Shown here: one piece after another, positions 38,874 to 50,775 of the stretch
How the letters are laid out: every line of letters begins with the position of its first letter
Position numbering within the stretch: the stretch's first letter is position 1
Source: Diphasiastrum complanatum
Lineage: Eukaryota > Streptophyta > Lycopodiopsida > Lycopodiales > Lycopodiaceae
Assembly: GCA_029204225.1 (NCBI GenBank)
Contig: CM055109.1
Coordinates: 21,474,405-21,538,404 of the forward strand
Length of the DNA stretch: 64,000 nt
Reading direction: 5' to 3'
The notes under the pieces: model-generated
What the model was told of the DNA's origin: nothing
The model's input: only the letters and a program-made list of their open reading frames with translations
The model's database searches: none
Translations under genes and position numbers: made by a program

Positions 38874-39200
38874 TATGGACCAACTGCCCGTAAGCTGATC
38901 AACATGGCCCTCGCCTTGATACTGTGATATAATAACTTGGCCTATCACCAAAACACTGTTTGATTGGGAAGACTGGACTATGTTTTAAAATGCTATGCAA
39001 AGCTGTTAAGTAGTACAACTTCTTTTGGACATGAATAACAACTGACGCCGCTCAACTATGACACCTGTCTTCCTCACTAAACTAACTTGTGCACTTGTGT
39101 TTTGTGGGATGGTGGCAGGTATCAGTTGGACATCTTGAGAGTGGTTAGGCTTTATGGTGTTTTTCAGTACTATATTTTACTTTTCAACTATATTTTATCT

Positions 39201-39620
39201 TGTTGGATTATGAATAAAGGCTTCAAAAGGTTTCATTCTTGCTTTGTCAAGAGAAAATAAGTGCAATCTTGTATCTCTCTCTATGCATCCTAGTGGTGTA
39301 AATCTGACTATCCCTTGGTTGGGATAGTACTGAAACCTTTACCTTTTATTAGGTTGCATGGGAATCCTAGGAAGAATATTCTCTCTCTCTTGAGGAGAAT
39401 AAGTCCATTGGAAACTCCCCCCCATCCTCCTATTGTGAATTGTGATTCTTGAGCCAGTTTCTCCTCTCCTCTCTTGTGTTCTTCACTGTGGCTTGGGGGT
39501 GGATTGGTTAGGGTATTGACTAGCCTATCCATATTGGTTGGGTGGTTCATGCTCCACAGATGTCCTTTTGGTTCGCATGTGACAGGATTCTTGAAGATCT
39601 TCACTTGGCGATCGTTATAG
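39201..39620 (+). repeat. Putative 5' LTR of an LTR element (F)
   Basis: TGTTGGATTATG at 39201 could start an LTR that ends just before the PBS at 39621, but the expected CA end is not present (the sequence reads GTTATAG). No partner LTR is visible. Confidence 0.4.
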
Positions 39621-39632
39621 TGGTATCAGAGC
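39621..39632 (+). other. Primer binding site of element F
   Basis: TGGTATCAGAGC on the plus strand, followed by TTGGATCACATC. No Gag frame follows in the next 1.7 kb. Confidence 0.65.
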
Positions 39633-41289
39633 TTGGATCACATCTACCAAGAGGTGGAGCTTGGAGATCTTGGATTTTTGTAGTTTCTTTGGTGTGTCTC
39701 TTTGCTTATTCTTCCAGGTGGTGTGATTCATATCCAATTAGGTGGCTTCTTAGATCCTTGGTGTACTTTTAGCCTAAAGATCATTTGCTCCATGAATTTT
39801 GATGGAAATCCTAGGTTTTTTGATGAATTTAGTGAATTTTTCACCTAAAATTGATAGTTTTTGCATGAAATTGATCATAGGATCTGGTGTAGTATGTTTT
39901 CCAGATTTTACTTGCTGTTTTACAGTCATAAATGATAGGATTTAAGGATTGCATGATGTTTGAATAGTCAAAAGGTTGATTAGATAGTGATTTTGGACTA
40001 AAAATTGGAGTTTTTGGACCATAAATGGGCTATAGAAACCATATTTGACTAGAATCAAAACTTTTAGTGCTTTCATGCAATGGATTTACAAGGATTTTGA
40101 TCTGATTGCAATTATTTGTGGATTTCCCCCACAAATTTTGGTCAAAATTGGTCAAAAACCAAGGTTTTTTGGACTAATTTTGGGGTAGATCTCAAAATTC
40201 TCAGCCAAGACTTTGTATGAACGTTTTCAAAGATGTAATGAAGCTGTCCCAGAGCTTTCATGAAGTTTGGTAGGGATTAGACTCCATTAGGGGGCTCAAA
40301 ACACCAAAAATTAGTGAATTTTTGACGATTTTGAGTATGAATACCTCTTTGTTGGTTCTTGTTACAAGCTTAAAGACATGGGATGGATTGCCTCTTATTT
40401 GAGCCATCATGCATCCAATCTGGATAGATGTGCATTAGACACCAACATATTGAAGTTTTGCTTGTTGAAGGAGGCCAAAAATGCATTTTTTGCATGATCT
40501 GAGCTTATGATTGCTTGCTGGACCTGTTAGAAACTTCTATTCCTCTCTAATGAACCTTAGTAGAGTGCTTGTAACCTCTGATCCAAGTCTTATTGGGTTG
40601 GGATGCAATTTTTGATGAATTCTCTCTCCAAAAGTGCACCCTCCTACCTATTTTTTGTGCATTTATTTCTCGCGCGTGTGAAGCCTAGGTGGTAGAGTGA
40701 CATGAAAAGTGCCTTGTAGACCCACTCTCCCTCCGTACTGTGCTTTACAATGACCAATTTGGTGTCCTGTAGAGAAAGTTATGGCCGTCTGAAGTTTGGC
40801 AATTTTTGAACTAAAATTTGCAAAATTTTGGAAATGTTCTGATGCATGCATGCTTGTAACTCAGTGTAGTGCACGTCTGTTGATAGAAATGTATGGATAG
40901 ACCTGTATGCATGCTTGGATGCATGTTGCATGCGTAATCAGTGATTTGATTAGTAGATTTCTTGCATGTAGCTCTTTTTGGAAATTCTAGGTCAAAAAGT
41001 AGATTTCCCAGTAATTACTAGGCATTTTTCGGAAATTTTTCATTTTTTCGAAAAATTCTGTGCATGGCAAGTTAGTTGCATGCAAGATGTTTTGAAATGA
41101 TCTCGATCTATGACAATGCTTGTGAATTTGTGAAATCAATCTTCTTAATCGATTTTCACAGTTGGTCCATTTTGAACGGATTTAAAAAATCCCAGTTTTT
41201 CGTAGATTTTATGTTTGGTCCTATTAAGTTATTGTTGTTTAAATTAGTCTGATATTGATTTTGAAAAATTTTGGCTTAAATGAGTGAAA
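39633..41289. other. Non-coding stretch downstream of the PBS
   Basis: About 1.65 kb of T-rich sequence with no recognisable protein. It could be a long retroelement leader, or unrelated DNA between the F element start and the gypsy fragment. Confidence 0.4.
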
Positions 41290-42530
41290 GACCTTGCTGA
41301 GTAATATCGGCCAGTTATGAAGGTTCTGAACTTTTCACAATTAGTTGATGATTGGATCTCTAAGCAAATTTTGCATGTTAGGAAATCAATATGGCAGATG
41401 GGCATGAACTATAGAAAAGAGTTCCTTTTCATAGGCATTGTACCTAGTCTGTGCTGGCTCGAGTTTTTTACTCTCGAACGCAACTGGTTGTCCACTCTAA
41501 GTTAGCACAACACCAACTGCAAAGTCGCTAGCATCTGTTTCGACCACAAATGGCTAATTGGGGTTGACGACTTTTAAAACTGGGGCTGTAGTTAAAGCTG
41601 TTTTGAGAGCATCAAAGCTCTCCTGCTGTGCGAACTCCCAAATGGACTCCTTTCCCTTCACCTTAAGAATATTTGTCATGGGAACTGTTATCTGAGTATA
41701 TTCCTTGACAAATCGTTTGTAATATCCCGCCAAACCAAGAAAGATCTGAAGTTCTAAAAGGTTCTGAGGTCTCAGCCAACTGAGTATGGCTTTAACCTTA
41801 TTGGGGTCCATCTTAATCCCATATGTTGAGATAATGTGACCCAAATAAGCTACTTTTTCAACGAAGAATTCACACTTGGATTCTTTAGCATAAAGCTTAT
41901 TCTTTCTAAGCAGTCAAAACACCTTTCTGAGTGTTTAAGATGCTCCTTCCTCGTTTTGATGTAGACGAGGATGTCATCTAAAAATACGACTACAAACTTA
42001 CCCAAGTATGGTCTGAGGACACTGTTCATCAAGGTCATGAAAGTAGCTGGAACATTTGTGAGCCCAAATGGCATCACCTTAAACTCATAATGACCATGAC
42101 GAGTTCCTAAAGCTGTTTTCGGGACATCTTCCGACTTTATACGGACTTGATGATATCCCAATCTTAGGTCTATTTTACTAAAATACTTAGCCCCATCAAG
42201 TTGATCAAACAACTTGTCTGCTTGAGGCATAGGGTATTTATTCTTAATTGTGACGTTATTGAGGGCTCTATAATCTACGCAAAGACGCATAGACCCCTCT
42301 TTCTTTTTCACCAAAAGGACTGATGAGGCCCATGGTGAACTAATGGTCTGAATTTGGCCTTTCCCAAGATAATCTGTTAACTGCCTAGTTATTTCTTCAT
42401 CCTCTGTTTGGCTGACCCGATATAGAGGTCTAGAAATAAGTGTTCTACCTGGTACTAGGTTTATTACATGATCTACCTCTCTGCTAGGTGGAAAACCATG
42501 TGGTAAATCTTCAAGAAAAACATTGTTAGG
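41290..42530 (-). pseudogene. Ty3/gypsy reverse transcriptase and RNase H fragment
   Basis: Minus strand. The RT region starts at about 42530 ([33 protein letters not shown]), then [39 protein letters not shown] and [13 protein letters not shown]. The catalytic FLDDILVY is intact, at about 41965. A frame change follows, then LGLAGYYKRFVKEY and the RT connection. RNase H reads FVVETDASDFAVGVVL, a stop, GQPVAFESKKLEPAQTRYNAY and EKELFSIVHA, fading by about 41300. Protease, gag and integrase are absent. It faces the PBS/LTR edge at 43645, which may be its own 5' end after loss of gag-protease. Confidence 0.9.
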
Positions 42531-43644
42531 GACTATTTTGATGGGGGGTTGGTCCAGCCAAAACGTCCTAAAAGGGTCAAGGGGCCGGCCCCACCTCTAA
42601 TGGCGGTTCGGCCCTACGTGTGCAATAGAGGATTTGCCACTTCTAACCCTGATGGCCTTCTCTATTGCCCCGTGCTCCCCGACCGATGAGGGTTTTCCAG
42701 GCTCTCAGAGATACGGTTGCAAGGAGAGAGTGCTGTCAATTTTGGTGCAATGATTCACTAGCTTTCTAGGGTTATGGTTCCATAAGACTTCTGATCACTA
42801 ATTCGCATTAGGATCTTTCTAATGTCTCTTTCCCCATTGAATTTGGCTTACAATTAGTAAAAGTCTTACATGGGCTTGAAACCGATTTATTGCCTATGAT
42901 GTGTTCGTGGGGTGCAAGTTATACACACCGCTTTGTTTCATAAGTGGTGGTATTTTTGCCGACCGTCGGGTCTAGGTATTTCGCTAGACAATACCGGTGG
43001 CGGGTGTGACTAGTGTGACGCTTAACCAAGGCGGTGTATTTCAACCGCGGATGGTGGACGGCCTGCTCTGGTGTTTCACAAAGGTTGGGTTCAGTTGATA
43101 CGTTTCATAATTGACAAAACCTGAGAAACCGTTTCACAACTTGATGATTCTGTATAGTCACTTTACTAACCTAAAAATATGCCAGACGACTTAGTAAAAC
43201 ATCAAATTGTGAAAAAAAATCCTTTTCTTATGCTCCTAATTTCACTCAAGTTGTCCCGAATTTCCGCTCAGAACTCAAAGAGGAGTGTTGCTCTCACAGC
43301 GCTGGAGCTGTCCCAAAAATCCTACTCTAAAAACGCTCTAAAATCACTAATTTTCCACTCCAAAATCGAAGTTCCAACCTAATTTGGCAGCACTGGATTT
43401 GAATCATTCCTACGCTGAAACCGTTCACCAATCACTAATTTTTACACAAACAACAAGGGTAAATCTGCTCTTTAAATTTGCTTCAATTCTTATAAAAAAA
43501 ATAGAGATATCCACCATATTTGGTTAGTAGATAGCTGATTTTTCAACGTTGACCCTGCTCTCTAGATTTTTGAAAATTTGGAGGAGTTCTGAGCAATCTA
43601 TCTACTTTCTCCACTACTGCTACTAAGCTCTCAAAGAAGGAGAT
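42531..43644. other. Unassigned segment between gypsy RT and a PBS
   Basis: About 1.1 kb with no recognised Gag or protease. If the RT fragment and the PBS belong to one element, this is its leader plus unrecognisable residue of a deleted gag-protease region. Confidence 0.4.
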
Positions 43645-43657
43645 GGCTCTGATACCA
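43645..43657 (-). other. Primer binding site of a minus-strand gypsy-like element
   Basis: The minus strand reads TGGTATCAGAGCC, with the LTR edge TGTAAGAGATCC starting at 43659. The LTR probably fills much of 43659-44335, but its outer end could not be fixed. Confidence 0.65.
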
Positions 43658-44335
43658 GTGTAAGAGATCCTAACACCACAGTAGGGCAAACACTAACTGC
43701 TCCACCCAGCCTTGCCTACTCCCTGATATGGAGCAAGTCCCTCCTAGCCCAGTGTGAGGCCTGGTAGCATGTGTACTGCCAAGTGTCGGCCACGTGGCTC
43801 TGTCGTGGCCGACTGCACGTCGGGACCCAGCGTGGGGCCCTATCCTGCTGACAGGGTCCCTAGGTTGTGTTAGGCCCGCCATGGCTATGGACCGTGCCGG
43901 AGCACACTACTCACACTGTCTTGCCCTGTTGGTCGTGTACGCTGGACATGACCTTGACTGTGGTATCTGACCTCCTGTGTTCTCTAGGGCTCGACACTAG
44001 TTACGTGCTCGTAACAGGCAGTGACACGCTCGATCCTGAATAGTCGAAGCCTTCTCACGCCACTTCCTATCCTGTGCAACTACTTGGACAATGACAACAT
44101 CAGTCACGATCTATTCCAAACGGTGCAAACGGCTCTATGCCATCTTCTTGTACATACATCTTCAGAAATGTAAATTGTATATAGTTGATCATTGTAATCA
44201 ATTACATATGTCAATGCCAGATGAAATAAGCTGATTCCATATATGCTTGAGCGTCCATAGTCGTCGAGATGACATCTTATCAGAAACAGACTTAGTAGAT
44301 GCTTTCAAGCATTGATTCTTCTTTCTTAGACTGAT

Positions 44336-44709
44336 TGTTAGAATAAGCTCATAGCTGTTACAGATCGTGGTTAGCTTTGTGAGCACGCGGTTTCAACTGC
44401 TATTGATTTGTGTTCACTAGCATCATCTGAACATATAATCTAAATAAATTGATTTCTGGCTTTGCGTTCAGATTTTGTCAGTGTTGCATGCTCTACATTT
44501 TATGTTTGACTCTCTAATCTATTTGTCTGACTTTCTGCCTTCTGCAATCAAACTCTATTTTATATTCGCTAGTACTGTAATAGTAGTGCATGCACCGAGG
44601 GAATCAATTGACCACTGCTTTGGAGCAGTAGTAGAATCATTCCGATCCAATTGTTCGATCCGGCTATCTGATCCACAGACTCAATTCATCTATCACCTTT
44701 TTTCTAACA
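44336..44709 (+). repeat. 5' LTR of copia C2
   Basis: Starts TGTTAGAA and ends TTCTAACA, an exact 8-bp terminal inverted repeat, directly before the PBS. Length 374 bp. This clean pair of ends makes the boundary call strong even though the 3' LTR is missing. Confidence 0.8.
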
Positions 44710-44721
44710 TGGTATTAGAGC
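44710..44721 (+). other. Primer binding site of copia C2 (one mismatch)
   Basis: TGGTATTAGAGC, differing from the usual TGGTATCAGAGC at one base. Confidence 0.75.
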
Positions 44722-44856
44722 TATTATTATAGCTTAATAAGCTTCCCACAGAATCTGAATCTATCGTCCGATAGAATAATTATTTTCTTGATTCTGTAAA
44801 TTACATTAGATTTTCACTTTTAAGTAGTTATCACTATCACTTAGAATAGCTTCCAC

Positions 44857-45710
44857 ATGGATACCCAAGGGAAAGCCAGTCCCATCGTGGACAAACTTGA
44901 TGAATCCAATTAGCATATGTGGAAATTTAAGATGAAAATTGTGCTGATGGCTAAGGAGTTATATGATTTATTGTCACAAATGCAGAGGCAAAACCCGAAG
45001 CAGACGACGCTGTAATCTCTCGATGGAAGCTAGAGGATGAAAAAGCTTTCATGTTGATCATCCTCAACATATCAGACACACAAATTAGCCATGTGTCTAA
45101 AGCTCAGACCTCCAAGGAAGTCTGAAACATGTTGAGCACCTTGTATGAAGTGCGCAATGTAGCTTCCAAGCTACATCTTAGGAGAAAATTCTTCTCTCGC
45201 AAGATTACAAGTGGTGATTCATTGCAGAATCACATTAACCAATTCAAGAACTTGCTCTAGCAAATGGGCACTATCGGATCTGTCATAGACGATCAAGACG
45301 CAGTAATGACACTGCTTTCAATCTTGCCAATATCGTATGATAAATGGGTGATGATGATCACCACACACCTAGAGTTGACTCTATCACGAGTCATTATGAT
45401 GTTGCTACATGAAGAGACAAGAAGGAACGAACCTTCCAGGCTCTACTGTCGACTCTCACACCTTATACACCAACAAGAAATTGAGCAAGCAGAAGAAGAG
45501 AGGCTCAAAGCCACAGAAGTTGAATCAAAAGTCGACACAGAATCGTCAAGAGCAGTCAAAGCCGCCAACAAAGATGAAGTTGTTCTAAGATACTGCAAAC
45601 GAACCAACCACGAGATTCAAGATTGTCGTATTCTACAAGCAAGGGCAATCAAATCAGATGAAAAATGCAGCTGCAGAGGCATCTCAGTCGAATCAAAAAA
45701 CGAATTATGA
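44857..45710 (+). pseudogene. Copia C2 Gag
   Basis: ATG at 44857 (MDTQGKASPIVDKLDESN) with a stop soon after, then HMWKFKMKIVLMAKELYDL and, through further frame breaks, EDEKAFMLIILNISDTQISH, LHLRRKFFSRKI, DAVMTLLSILPISYDKWVMM and VIMMLLHEETRRN. The zinc knuckle reads LRYCKRTNHEIQDC, with the first Cys replaced by Leu, so metal binding would fail. Same general Gag type as copia E (CRYCKRANHDIKEC). Confidence 0.85.
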
Positions 45711-45960
45711 TGCATTCATGAAAAGCCATCAAGACGCATTAGACAACAGCTCATGGTTTCTTGATTTCGGAGCCACTCAGCATATGACTAGCCATATCAG
45801 CTATTTCGAATCCTATACGCCTTACAGTACCAAGAAGTTTTTGCGACAATAGCACACAAGATATCAAGGGTAAAGGTACAGAAAAATTAAGCTTCGCAAA
45901 TGATCAATCCAAACTACTTTCAAGTGTCTTTCATGTACCAAATTTTTCTACAAATTTGCT
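45658..45960 (+). pseudogene. Copia C2 protease
   Basis: WFLDFGATQHMTSHISYFES: the active-site triad is DFG rather than DSG/DTG, a loss-of-function type change. After a stop at about 45850 the region continues to VFHVPNFSTNLLSVSKI-type sequence that links to the pre-integrase domain. Confidence 0.8.
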
Positions 45961-46575
45961 CTCTGTTAGCAAAATTACATATTTAGAACACAAAGTATAT
46001 TTCGAATCAAATCAATGCAAAGTAGTCGATAGGACACTAGCACTCGGAAAGAGGCATGGATACTTGTACAAAAAGCTCTTAATACTTCTATACAGATCAA
46101 TAAAAGTCTACTTTGGCATTATAGACTTGGTCACTTAAATCATTCTTCTGTAAATAACATGTCTAAGCAGTCTATTGTACTTGATCTCGACTATCCAAAT
46201 AGGACAATCGAATTACCTGTCTGTCAAGACTGTATTTTAGATCTAGCCATCAACACTTTTGCTAAAAGATTGTTAGATATTACATACAAATATTTGTGGC
46301 CCAATGCAGAATCCTTCATTAAAGAATGCAAAGTATTTTATTACTTTTATTGACAAATTTTTCAGAAGGACGATGGTGTACGTCATCAAGAAGAAATCAG
46401 AGGCTTTCAATTGCTTCAAAATCTTCAAGGAGCATGCAGAGGAAGAAACTAGTAAGAAGATTAAAACCCTGAAGTCTGTACTACTATGTTGTGAGTTTGA
46501 TTGGCCAATTTATGGCGACACCTACATTAGATCATTGGAAGGCTACAAAGAGAACCTTGAGGTATGTAAAAGGCA
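45956..46575 (+). pseudogene. Copia C2 pre-integrase and integrase, N-terminal part
   Basis: In successive frames: LLSVSKITYLEHKVYF, SLLWHYRLGHLNHSSV (about 46100), MSKQSIVLDLDYPN, LPVCQDC, LLDITYKYLWPN and NAKYFITFIDKFFRRTMVYV. It breaks off at KIKTLKS near 46475, where the conserved RSDNGGEY should come. It is the same family as C1 integrase (identical LLWHYRLGHLNH and QSIVLDLDYP). The continuation of the coding sequence is found 7.2 kb away, at 53707. Confidence 0.87.
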
Positions 46576-46724
46576 CAACTAATCTTGGTTTGCTTTACAA
46601 AAAATAGCATGATTTACCTAAACTATAGGGTTAAGTTGATGCTGAATGGGTTAACAAGATAGATGATCGAAAATTTAACCATAGGATATATATATATAGA
46701 GAGAGAGAGGCAACATTTATCCAG

Positions 46725-47367
46725 GGTTGATTGTATACATACACTCATGAGCTTGAAATCTATGGCACACATGTCAAGATACCATTCACACATGTGGATA
46801 AGCTTCTAGAAGATAAGATAGGAAGATTCCATTAGATCTTATTTTATAGGGAATATTCCTATAAATGTGGAAGACTAGCTTTTTGTTTTCTAGCCAAAGA
46901 TAATAGTCAACTTTGGAAAATGAGCACATATGACTCCCATTGGTGGATCTGAATGACTAGGCACTCTTCACACGTGTGAAGGCCTGCTGGACAATACACA
47001 GCTCGTGGATGTACTTGATTCATAAAGAGATCAACCAAATCAATAACAAGTTGATGTGACATTGGCAAATTCTAGTTTTGCTGAGATTTCCACATTTGTC
47101 TTGGGTTTTGATGAATGAAATGCATTTGAATGTTAATGTACTTTACTCTCTGTAAACAGGCCGTACAGGTACTGTCCTCCACACATGTGAGGCCGCTCAT
47201 CCATGTTTTTGATCATTTGATCCATTGCTCTTGCTTAAATCATAGTGTAAAGCATCTAGATCAAGATCGAACATCTAGAACTTGATAGATCTTTGGATTA
47301 AGCAATCAATAACTCTTAATGGTTGATAGTACAATCAATATTTGTCCTTTTTCTCTGAAAATTGACA
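46725..47367 (+). repeat. 5' LTR of copia A (left end approximate)
   Basis: The right end is firm: ATTGACA at 47367, directly before TGGTATCAGAGCC. The left end is tentatively at TGATTGTATACA. The last 200 bp recur at 50432-50631. The LTR holds several CACAYGTG palindromes, including a full TTCACACGTGTGAA at 46977-46990. Confidence 0.75.
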
Positions 47368-47380
47368 TGGTATCAGAGCC
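47368..47380 (+). other. Primer binding site of copia A
   Basis: TGGTATCAGAGCC, abutting the LTR end. The leader to the gag ATG at 47961 carries another CCACACGTGTGAAACC at 47531. Confidence 0.85.
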
Positions 47381-47960
47381 AAGTCTAAGAGTGATCTAAA
47401 TGATTAATAGTACTTGAGAAATCATTGACAATTTGTTGTTTTTGAGTTCTAATTGAGAGGGCGAGTTCAAAGAGAGAAGTAACATCATTGTTTTTGGTCA
47501 AGATCAATTTGTGGGCTGCTGAAGTACTATCCACACGTGTGAAACCATACAACAACCTTCAAATTAACTTCCATAAGTGTCTTTGATTCAAAAAAGTGCA
47601 TACTAGTCCAGAATTCAAGGTTTTTAGTGCATTGTCTAGATCTAGGTTCAATCTATTGAATGCTAATGATCAAATAGTGATTTGAGTCATTGAAGTAATT
47701 CATTTTGAAGCATTAGATCAGATCTTTAAGGCTGATTTGTTCAGATCTTAAGTGTGTGTGGAATATCAAACCAATTTGAACTGGAATCAATTTCTTTGTG
47801 GAGTGGATTGCTAGGATATTTGTAGTCGATCTATTATACCATCATCCAAGTTGAACTAGGATTGATTGGGCCCAGACTAGAAGCTTTTTGAAAGCTAGAA
47901 ATCTATCTTAGATCACACCTTATCAAGAGAACTTTGAGTGTCTCTAGGCTTTCATTCAAA

Positions 47961-48972
47961 ATGACATCCATGGGTGGATATATGTTAGAATCTAGTGAGA
48001 AACTAACTTCCACAAACTATTCCATTTGGAAAGTAAGAATGAAATCACTACTAGTGGTTCATGATCTCTTTGATATTGTCTTAGGAGTTGAGGAAGAGCC
48101 TCAAGCTCCCCAAGAACATCTAAAATACAAGAAGAGGGTTAGATTAGCCCTACGTTGCTTGAAGTTAAATGTAAGCAATGACCTCTTGAAGGAGGTGGCT
48201 TCTTGTACCACATCAAAAGAGGATTGGGATTCACTAAAGAACATTTATGAATCCAATAACACTTCAAGAGTGCTTATGCTAAGAAACTTGATATTGCAAA
48301 ACATGAGGGGAAGTGGAGAAAATGGACAAGAGTATGTCCTAAGGATAAAATCCTTGAACAAAGAATTGGGATCTATAGGAGAGAAGATCCAAGATAATGA
48401 ACTAGTACAAGTAATCTTGAATGGATTAGGAGATGATTTCTCTAATCTAGTTCAATCTTTTGCTATTCAAGACCAACTTCCATCAATTGAAAAATTGCAT
48501 AATGTTCTTGTGGCCAAGGAGAGTAGGATTCTACACCTCAAAAACGAGAATGGGGTCCTTATCACTACATAATGGTGATGAGAAAGCAAACTTCACATCT
48601 ATAGGCAAGAAGAAGTCTCATCCTTTCAAGAAGATCCAAGGCAAGGAGGCCGAGGCAAAGGATGGAGCATCTACCTCCAAAGGGAAGCAAAAGAACAAAG
48701 CAAAGTTGAAGTGTTTCTTTTGTGGGAAGAAAGGACACTTTGCTTTCGAATGCTATAAGAAGAAGAATGCACAAGGGAATGAAGATCAAGGCAATCTTGC
48801 ACAAGGGGAGGAGGAAGAGGATGTATTCAACACATCCTTGATGGTAGCACCTACACCAACATCAAGCCAAGAATCATGGTGGATTGATAGTGGGGCTAGT
48901 TCCCACATGTCATTCAACAAGCATTATTTATCTTATCTACTTTCTTGCAATGATTCTAAGAAATCAATCTAG
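47961..48972 (+). pseudogene. Copia A Gag and protease
   Basis: Gag from ATG 47961 (MTSMGGYMLESSEKLTSTNY) through LFDIVLGVEEEPQAPQ, VSNDLLKEVASCTTSKEDWD, NTSRVLMLRNLILQNM and VILNGLGDDFSNLVQ. After a frame change at about 48570 come KEAEAKDGASTSKGK, one canonical CCHC knuckle CFFCGKKGHFAFEC, and then protease WWIDSGASSHMSFN with an intact DSG. A stop follows at 48970. The best preserved gag in the window; its basic linker is shared with element B. Confidence 0.9.
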
Positions 48973-49051
48973 ACAGCTAGTGATCAAGAATGCAAGATAG
49001 ATGGCATAGGATCTATTCCATTATGCTTAGGATCATCTAAAAGGATAGATC

Positions 49052-50265
49052 TTGATAATGTTTTGTATGTTCCATCCATTACAAAATAACTTGCTTAGTG
49101 TTGGCCAATTAATAGACAATGGACTAGATGTACATTTCAAGAATGGAGTGTGTTCCATCTTGAAAAATAATAAGTGCATAGCTAGTGGCATTAAGCAAGG
49201 AAGGCTTTTCAAGTTGGATGCTAATGTGGCTATTGAAAGTGTGAATATGGTTAGGGAGGAGTTGACTCAAGTGGAGCTTTGGCATAAAAGATTGGGCCAT
49301 CCTAATCTTCAATCAATGGAATCCATGGCATCAAAGGAGCTAGCTCTTGGCCTACCAAAAGCTTTCAAGAAGTGTGGCAAAGTGTGTGAGGCATGTGGCC
49401 TTGCAAAGTCACACAAGACTTTCTACAAGAGATCTTTAACAAGATCTACCTCACCTTTAGATCTTATCCATTCAGATGTACATACTTTTTCTCATGAAAG
49501 TAATGGAGGAGCTTTAATGTATGTGACTTTTATTGATGATTGTACTAGATACACTTGGATTGAATTATTGCCTAAGAAAAGCCTTGTATATGAAGCTTTT
49601 GTAAAGTTTAAGTCTCTAGTGGAAAAGCAACTTAGTTCTTGAATTAAAGTTCTAAGATGTGATAATGGAGGAGAGTATATCTCCAACAAGATGAGAGACT
49701 TTTGTGAGATCAATGGCATTAAGAGAGAACTCACTTGTCCTTACACCCCCCAACAAAATGGGGTGGCCGAGAGGAAAAATAGGAGTCTTTGTGAATGTGC
49801 AAAGTCTTTAAGACTTGATGCATCTCTACCCATCACTTTTTGGGGGAGGCCATAACTTGTGCTAACTACTTATGTAATAGGCTTCCTAGTAGTGTTATTG
49901 GTGGGATCTCACCATTTCAAGCTTTGTTTGGCAATAAGCCCAATGTAAAAGATTTTAAAGTGTTTGGATGTATATGTTATGTCCACATTCCTTTGGAAAC
50001 AAGAAGGAAAGAAGATGCAACTTCCTTCAAAGGAATATTTGTAGGCTATAGTGAAAATAGCAAAGGAGATAGGATATTTGATCCTATTTCAAAGAAAGTA
50101 AAAGTTAACAAGGATGTCTTGTTTGATGAATCTCAAAGTTACAAGTTGTTTCCAAATTCATCTAATATCTTGAAAGTGATCTTTTGGAAGATCAAAATCA
50201 TGTGCCAAAGAGCTGAGAAGATCCACAAGGAGCAAGGCCGAGCCTTCAAGGCTCACATACTTTGA
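49052..50265 (+). pseudogene. Copia A integrase
   Basis: After a stop-riddled gap: NNLLSVGQLIDNGLDVHF, then the pre-integrase LWHKRLGHPNLQSM and CEACGLAKSHKTFYK (HHCC). The core is LDLIHSDVHTF, YVTFIDDCTRYTWIELL, a stop at 49642, LRCDNGGEYISNKM and PYTPQQNGVAERKNRSL; all three catalytic acidic residues (D, D, E) can be placed. The C-terminal part is CANYLCNRLPSSVIGGISPF, FKVFGCICYVHIPLE and FKGIFVGYSENSKG. Confidence 0.9.
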
Positions 50266-50431
50266 GAAAGGAAAGAAAAGGGAAGACACATCTCCTTCTA
50301 CCTCTTACTCTTTTCTAACCACAATGCTTGAAGTGCCATCATGTTATGAAGATGCAAGTAGATCACAAGTTTGGAGAGATGCAATGCAAGTAGAGTTTGA
50401 TGCTTTGATATATAATCAAACTTGGAATCTT
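50266..50431 (+). pseudogene. Copia A reverse transcriptase stub
   Basis: SYSFLTTMLEVPSCYEDASR, then QVWRDAMQVEFDALIYNQTW and NLG, the first residues of RT, are cut at 50432 where sequence identical in register to the LTR interior begins. The remaining RT, RNase H and the first part of the 3' LTR are deleted. Confidence 0.85.
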
Positions 50432-50631
50432 GGTACTGTCCTCCACACGTGTGAGGCCGCTCATCCATGTTTTTGATCATTTGATCCATTGCTCTTGCTT
50501 AAATCATAGTGTAAAGCATCTAGATCAAGATCTAACATCTAGAACTTGATAGATCGTTGGATTAGGTAATCAATAACTCTTAATGATTGATAGTACAACC
50601 AATATTTGTCCTTTTTCTCTGAAAATTGACA
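50432..50631 (+). repeat. Truncated 3' LTR of copia A
   Basis: Exactly 200 bp that align with 47168-47367 of the 5' LTR with few differences and end ATTGACA. The joint lies in the word GGTACTGTCC. Confidence 0.9.
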
Positions 50632-50775
50632 GGGACTACCAAAAATAACAGTAATGCTCTTTTCAGACTATTCAGGGCGTTTCATAGGTGTTTTACAAGG
50701 GAAAAAGAGGTATGATAGGTCGAGGATTTGCACGGCATATAAGGGCAAGGTAGGATTTTTGGTATGGGGTCTGAT

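Noticed and set aside
41290-42530. Endogenous plant pararetrovirus RT
   Set aside because: The RT/RNase H order and motifs ([30 protein letters not shown]) fit Ty3/gypsy, and no movement protein or virion-associated frames are present.
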